Of a DNA stretch of 64,000 bases, positions 59,456 through 64,000 are shown one piece after another; position 1 is the first letter of the stretch; each line of letters begins with the position of its first letter. The DNA is taken from NCBI RefSeq assembly GCF_002994745.2, contig NC_037090.1, forward strand, positions 39,551,001 through 39,615,000, written 5' to 3'. The translations under genes were made by a program, and so were the position numbers. This DNA comes from Rosa chinensis. Taxonomy: Eukaryota; Streptophyta; Magnoliopsida; Rosales; Rosaceae. Under the pieces are notes generated by a model that worked only from the letters and a program-made list of their open reading frames with translations, made no database searches and was not told where the DNA came from.

Positions 59456-59588
59456 TATATATATATATATATATCATCATTATGAACGGACTTGGGCTTC
59501 ATATGCTTTCATCAATAGGTTGGAGTTGTTCTCGACCAAGCGCTCGTGCCAGGCTCGGTACGTAACGTTTTATCACCCAATCCATCAC

Positions 59589-59630
<42 letters not shown>

Positions 59631-61594
59631 GATAGAGGCATATGTAATTCATTAATTAGATCGAGGGCTAAAATGATCATTTTACTTTAAATTTAGCAAG
59701 TGTAAGTGGGTCAATTTTAACTCATTTTGATTCTTTGAATTAAGGCCCCTTAATAATTAATCAGACATTAAAAAAATTTCTACTTTGATTTACAATATAT
59801 ATATTTTAATCACAAAAATAGTCCATAAATTTTTCGAATTCATAGTTTGTCAAATTTTATTTCAACAAACAAGTCATGTGCAATGTACATGCCAAATTGG
59901 AATGACATGTGGATGGAAGTTTGTTATTGGTATCTTTTGAGATGAAATCAAAAAAATTTAGATACCGGTTAATCAAAATATCGATAAGATGACTATAAAA
60001 TTATGATAATATCTCAAAAATTAATCATGATGCAGTGAGTTTCCGATGGCAATAATATCCACTCACCAGAAAATTAATTATGATGAATGTGTGTATGAAA
60101 TTGCTACACGCATATGTAAAGACGTTCTTGATGTCAAATCAATCAAAGCTATCAACTCATCATTCAGAGGGTCAGAGAATTCCCTATCATAGATCGATGG
60201 ACAAATGATCAGACTTGTAGATCTGAACATCTAAAGCATCCATGCATGTATGCTTTTTAATTTGTATGATTGGAAGCGCTTTATGTTTTTGGTGAGAATG
60301 GGGACCAGAAGGCCTTAAAATCAACCAACTTTTTCATCATAACGTAATGGATTGCTGGGAAGGTTATCTGTATGCACTGTATCTTCCATATCTGGAAATC
60401 GTGGCAACTAGCAATGTCTTTCTCCTTATGTCCCCTTTCTGCTTTATTTGTCTACACTGAACTTGTATCAAAAGGGGTCAAAATATATAAAGGAAACAAT
60501 TCTCTAGGGTTAGTTGAAGTGATGATCGAGGAAGGATATATAGGAAATTGAGTTAGATTTAGGTTAGATCAGAGATTCAAAGAGGTTTTACTATAAAAAA
60601 AAAAATCATGAAAATGAAAAAAATTAGAAAACTTAGAGGAGTCAACAAAGCTACATTGAAAGGCAGATATAGAATTGGTGTAGTATTACAGATAGGATCG
60701 AGAAGGATCAATAACTAAGGTCACAAGTGTCTATAGACCCTTTTGACCCTAGCTACACCCTTGGTGAACGAGGTGAAAAATTTTGTGTCCAAAAATATCG
60801 GTGTCGGTAGTACAATTATTGGAAACTTGGAATGATTAGGGAGGTCATCAAAGTGAAGGTGAAACAATAAAGAAGATTTTCAATCATGCAAGTCAAAGAA
60901 GAAGATGCATCAAACTATCGAAGTGGATAGTTTGTACTTTGACAAAAAAAAAAAAATTAGTGGATAGTTCACACAATGATACCTGTCGCTAAAAAAAAAA
61001 AACAAACAAACAAACAAACAGTATGTCGATTACGGTACCTATAAATGAATGAAGTGTTCGTGAGGATTAATTTGAAAATGACCTTAAAAAGTAGATATTG
61101 CCTAGCTTGTAGAGTTTATCACTTTGTTTTCAGATCAAGTCGGTAGCAACAGACATGCAAACTAACTAACTTTGCGTACGAAAGCTCAGTACGTTCTTTT
61201 AATTCTTTTATGTTTCTTTTTCTTTATGGAGATGTGGGCAGTTTTTTCTCACATGTTTTTGTTCTTCTTATTACTTCTAACTCTACTATACATGTTCATT
61301 ATCAACACTTACACACACACGTATATGTATATGTACGTACATGTTCTTGGAAGCAAACGTCGTGGTCGGTCCCGGGGTGCAAAGATCGAACGAATTTAAT
61401 AAAGACAAAGAATGTGGACCAATTAAGAGATAAAAGAAGTCTCTTGAGCATAAATACTTGGAGATTGTTTTCCAGTGGAACGACAACAATGATGTTAATC
61501 CTGCTGCTAGTTGATTTGAGGCTTTTAATGTAGGTTCACGATATCAACCAACTAATTAGCATGTTCATGCCGGTCAAAGAGTTTAAATAGAAGT
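59456..61594. other. Long non-coding stretch
   Basis: (TA)n at 59456-59474, (GA)n at 59591-59626, A-runs near 60595 and 60950, (CAAA)n at 61000-61020, and (AC)/(GT) runs near 61312. No protein-like frame was supported. Confidence 0.45.
59591..59626. repeat. (GA)n microsatellite
   Basis: About 18 GA repeats. Confidence 0.95.
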
Positions 61595-61832
61595 TTTAGA
61601 TGGATACCCTCAGATAATCGATTTGTCAAATTGAATTTTGATGGGTCAGTTAAGAATGGGAAAGCTTCTATTGATTTTATTATTCTCAATACTGATGGTA
61701 GTCATTTTCATGCTGCATGTAGGTTTTTGGGTTCTACAAGCATTTTAGTTGCTGAAGCTACTGCATTAAGAGAAGGTTTGTATAACTTTTTGTTTCTAAA
61801 TAAAAAATTGACTCTCAGCAAGAATAAATCAA
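61595..61832 (+). pseudogene. RNase H-like (LINE-type) fragment
   Basis: Frame at 61601 reads WIPSDNRFVKLNFDGSVKNG, DFIILNTDGS and SILVAEATALREGL. This is the beginning of the plant RVT_3/RNase H domain (catalytic Asp of NFDGS, Glu of AEATAL). The later catalytic residues are absent; the frame diverges after GLYNFLF. No reverse transcriptase precedes it, so it is an isolated remnant. Confidence 0.75.
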
Positions 61833-62882
61833 TTAATTCAACTGGGGATTTTGCAAGTTTGTTCCAAGCACCATGTGATGGTATGTTTTTAACTGTTATG
61901 TTGGTGGAGTAATTCTAACATCTAAGCAGTGGTGGATCCATGATCCAATTGTTGTCTAGGCTAATTAGAAGTGCACAAATTTTTTTGATGTTTGAGCTAA
62001 AAAATCAGTCCATGTTTGATGTTTCCGAACACCCACCAGAAACAGTGTACACAAACAAATCCAAAACCGATAGCACCCTCACCAATAAAAGACTATATCA
62101 CTACAATGGGGGCTGTTAATCTTGATCATAATCTTGGTGTTGGATTTGGAGCTTTTTCTTGCCATTGTTAATCAATTTCTAAGAAAAACAAGAATTGAAG
62201 CAATTAATCAACAGGACAAAAAAACTGAACAGGAATTTAGCCTAATTAATTAGCTTCATCTTTCTCTCACAACAAAACCAAGTCACAGATTCTTGACGAA
62301 GCTACACCCTAGAAAATGAAATCTTCACCAATCAAACTAGAAATCTGAAAAATCAAGAATTGAAGCAAGCAACAGAACATGAAATTGAGCCTAATTAATT
62401 AGCAAACACTAGCTCTCACAACAAAACAAAGTATGAAACAACTCCCAACAATCCCAATCCTCAACTTATACACAAAAGCCCAACTCACAATTACATTCAC
62501 CACTGGTAGCAAATAGAATCGGCGAGCTTCTCCTTCTGGGATTTCTTTGAGAAAACCCCATTGGGAAAAACAGAGCAGGAAGAAGAACATAGATGTATCA
62601 AAAATTCAAAACAGGGGAGATCAATAGAGTTTCATACCTTGTTTACGAGAAAGTGAAAGAAAGATTGTTGCTTTGGTCCTTTGGAGATTTCTTCGTCTGC
62701 GTTGCAGACTGAGGCTATTGGACAACAAGGGGTGAGATTTTCCACAAGAAGGGAATTTGGGGTGGGTTGCTTGAGGCATTTCACTATCGAAGAGAGACTT
62801 AGGGGAGTTGTTTCATCGAAACGCACAAATCTGACCTACTGAGTGTCTGAGTAGTGTGACTGTGTGAGGCTGTGAGTTGCTA
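61833..62882. other. Non-coding stretch with possible hAT end
   Basis: CAGTGGTGGATCCATGATCC near 61927 resembles a hAT terminus. A minus-strand segment at 62826-62632 has a protein-like frame ending in a GT donor (AAG then GTATGA) but no ATG start. The phrases TGAAGCAATTAATCAACAG and GCCTAATTAATTAGC recur at about 62195-62250 and 62352-62402. Nothing firmer can be said. Confidence 0.35.
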
Positions 62883-63204
62883 TGTGTTAGGGGCCGCACT
62901 TGTAATGCTGCAAGCAACCTTGTCCAAGGTCATTAGTCAAGCCTTTGGTTGGTTTGCTTGTGTGCTAAGGATGTTTTGGTAATTTACAAATTATGTAATT
63001 TATTTTATTTTAGCATTAATCTCCTCGGCCTTTTTCATGTTTCCTCCTGTCATGTTCATGTAAGGCCGATATGCTCTTTGGGGAGGAGTTCCTAGTCGGC
63101 ATAGTTTGGACTAGTGAACTAGTATAGGTACTCACTTGGTTGACTTGCTTGCTAGCGAGTGCCGCACGGTCCACTTTGCGCATTGCAAAGTTCGGCCCAT
63201 GACA
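62883..63204 (+). repeat. Ty3/gypsy 5' LTR (start approximate)
   Basis: The right end CCCATGACA at 63196-63204 is followed 2 nt later by the primer binding site. The left end is placed at TGTGTTAGGGGCCGC (62883) or TGTTAG (62885). The partner LTR lies outside the window, so the start could not be verified. Confidence 0.6.
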
Positions 63205-63206
63205 GT

Positions 63207-63219
63207 TGGTATCAGAGCC
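63207..63219 (+). other. Retrotransposon primer binding site (tRNA-iMet)
   Basis: TGGTATCAGAGCC is complementary to the 3' end of plant initiator Met tRNA and sits just after the LTR end. Confidence 0.9.
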
Positions 63220-63244
63220 AACTCGGCTCAAAAAGCTCACTACG

Positions 63245-64000
63245 ATGACAGGCAAGATGACAAACCAACAAAGATTTGATTGGTATGACCAGCAACTCGG
63301 AGAACTTGCAGGGGTGCCCGATAGGTTGATTGATATCACTAAGGTGTTGGACCGCATCGACCTAGATGAGTTGGCGGCGCGGATGATAAAGGTGGAGAGC
63401 CTAAAGGACCGAGTTGTGGCCCTTGAAAAATGTAAAGCTCGAGGAAGCGGAAGGGAGAGAAATGAGGAAGAAACTCCCGTTCCGAACGAGCAGATGGGGG
63501 CAATGAGTGATGCCCTTGACACACTCCAGGTGACGGTGGACAATATGGCAGAAGATGTCCGAGCCACCATTGATGCATTCAGGAACGAGCTGGTGGAGAT
63601 GAGTACCAAGCTCAACCTGACCATCCGTGCGATGGGAAACCAACCTGTGACGAACTACAGGAAGGTAAAGATACCAGAACCTCAAGCATTTGGAGGGGCA
63701 CAAGATGCCAAGGAGCTTGAGAATTACTTATTTGATATGGAGCAATACTTCCGAGTAGTGAAGCCAGACTCGGAAGAGGTGAAGGTGAACATGGCAACAA
63801 TGTATTTGTCAGGAGATGCAAAACTATGGTGGAGAACCAAGTATAATGACATCCAAAGGGGAGTATGCACCATTGACACTTGGGAAGACCTTAAGAAGGA
63901 GCTCAAAGCTCAGTTCTTCCCCGAGAATGTTGAATACATTGCCAGACGGCAACTAAGGGAGCTCAAGCACACCAACAACATCCGAGATTTTGTGAACAAG
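63245..64000 (+). CDS. Ty3/gypsy Gag polyprotein, N-terminal part (runs off window)
   Basis: From the first ATG after the primer site (63245), 252 codons are open to the window end with no stop. Residues 1-135 are charged and helical (KVLDRIDLDEL, VVALEKCKARG, VTVDNMAEDVRATIDAF), probably coiled coil. From about residue 140 the retrotransposon gag domain follows: VKIPEPQAFGG, AKELENYLFDMEQYF, ATMYLSGDAKLWW, then TWEDLKKELKAQFFP and RRQLRELKHTNNIRDFVNK. The YLSGDAKLWW and LKAQFFP motifs are typical of Ty3/gypsy Gag. The zinc knuckle and pol lie beyond the window. The unbroken frame and good primer site suggest a young, possibly autonomous copy. Confidence 0.9.
   Translation, partial: MTGKMTNQQRFDWYDQQLGELAGVPDRLIDITKVLDRIDLDELAARMIKVESLKDRVVALEKCKARGSGRERNEEETPVPNEQMGAMSDALDTLQVTVDNMAEDVRATIDAFRNELVEMSTKLNLTIRAMGNQPVTNYRKVKIPEPQAFGGAQDAKELENYLFDMEQYFRVVKPDSEEVKVNMATMYLSGDAKLWWRTKYNDIQRGVCTIDTWEDLKKELKAQFFPENVEYIARRQLRELKHTNNIRDFVNK

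Noticed and set aside
62632..62826. Minus-strand frame ending at a splice donor as a first exon
   Set aside because: No ATG in frame (begins at GTG) and no downstream exon was found; left as a note in the spacer entry.

Overview
This is nuclear DNA from a dicot plant. Two spliced, intact-looking single-copy type genes of plant character (a spliceosome subunit and a small multi-pass membrane protein) and one chloroplast-lumen protein gene sit among dense transposable elements. The style of the Ty1/copia, hAT and Mutator-like elements resembles what I know from Rosaceae, but that family assignment is inference and could not be tested here. All boundaries were read by eye; splice sites were chosen from GT/AG dinucleotides, reading frame and family conservation.

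Layout. 1-4140: a minus-oriented Ty3/gypsy-type LTR, cut by the window edge and carrying a 2.1 kb nested solo-LTR-like element. 4141-5155: a truncated coding scrap and a hAT MITE with a perfect 8-bp target duplication. 6140-10434: SF3B3 (SF3b130/SAP130), minus strand, three exons, 1211 aa, with TATA box and telo-boxes upstream. 10996-11078: a remnant of a second SF3B3 last exon. 11076-12833: three non-autonomous DNA elements. 14254-16260: a dead hAT transposase with BED finger. 16300-18412: another solo-LTR-like element. 19747-24178: a three-exon, minus-strand membrane protein gene (223 aa; resembles the lipid-droplet protein LDIP), with a LINE scrap in its long first intron. 24710-29371: a scrambled hAT region with a large inverted repeat and a tandem duplication. 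29725-32318: a hAT MITE, a small Mutator-like MITE and a Pack-MULE that carries a piece of a MYC2/bHLH14-type transcription factor gene. 33027-34633: a thylakoid-lumen PsbP-domain protein gene, followed by a truncated tandem copy (36449-38334) that lacks exon 1 and an exon-3 splice acceptor.

40166-57803 is a layered nest. A hAT-like MITE of about 0.6 kb is split by a 17 kb Ty1/copia element with 233-235 bp LTRs. That element is itself interrupted by a Mutator-like element (41266-42920), three solo LTRs (44403-45914, 46404-50900, 51192-53528) and a fourth solo LTR nested inside the second (48147-50154). The four LTR insertions each keep a perfect 5-bp target duplication. 57804-62882 is mostly non-coding with one hairpin MITE and an RNase H scrap. 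62883-64000 is the 5' end of a Ty3/gypsy element whose primer binding site and gag frame are intact and run off the window.

The host genes are not a pathway: pre-mRNA splicing, a membrane or lipid-droplet protein, and a photosystem-associated lumen protein happen to be neighbours. What links the window is its rearrangement history, in particular the PsbP-domain duplication, whose junction runs through a truncated LTR.
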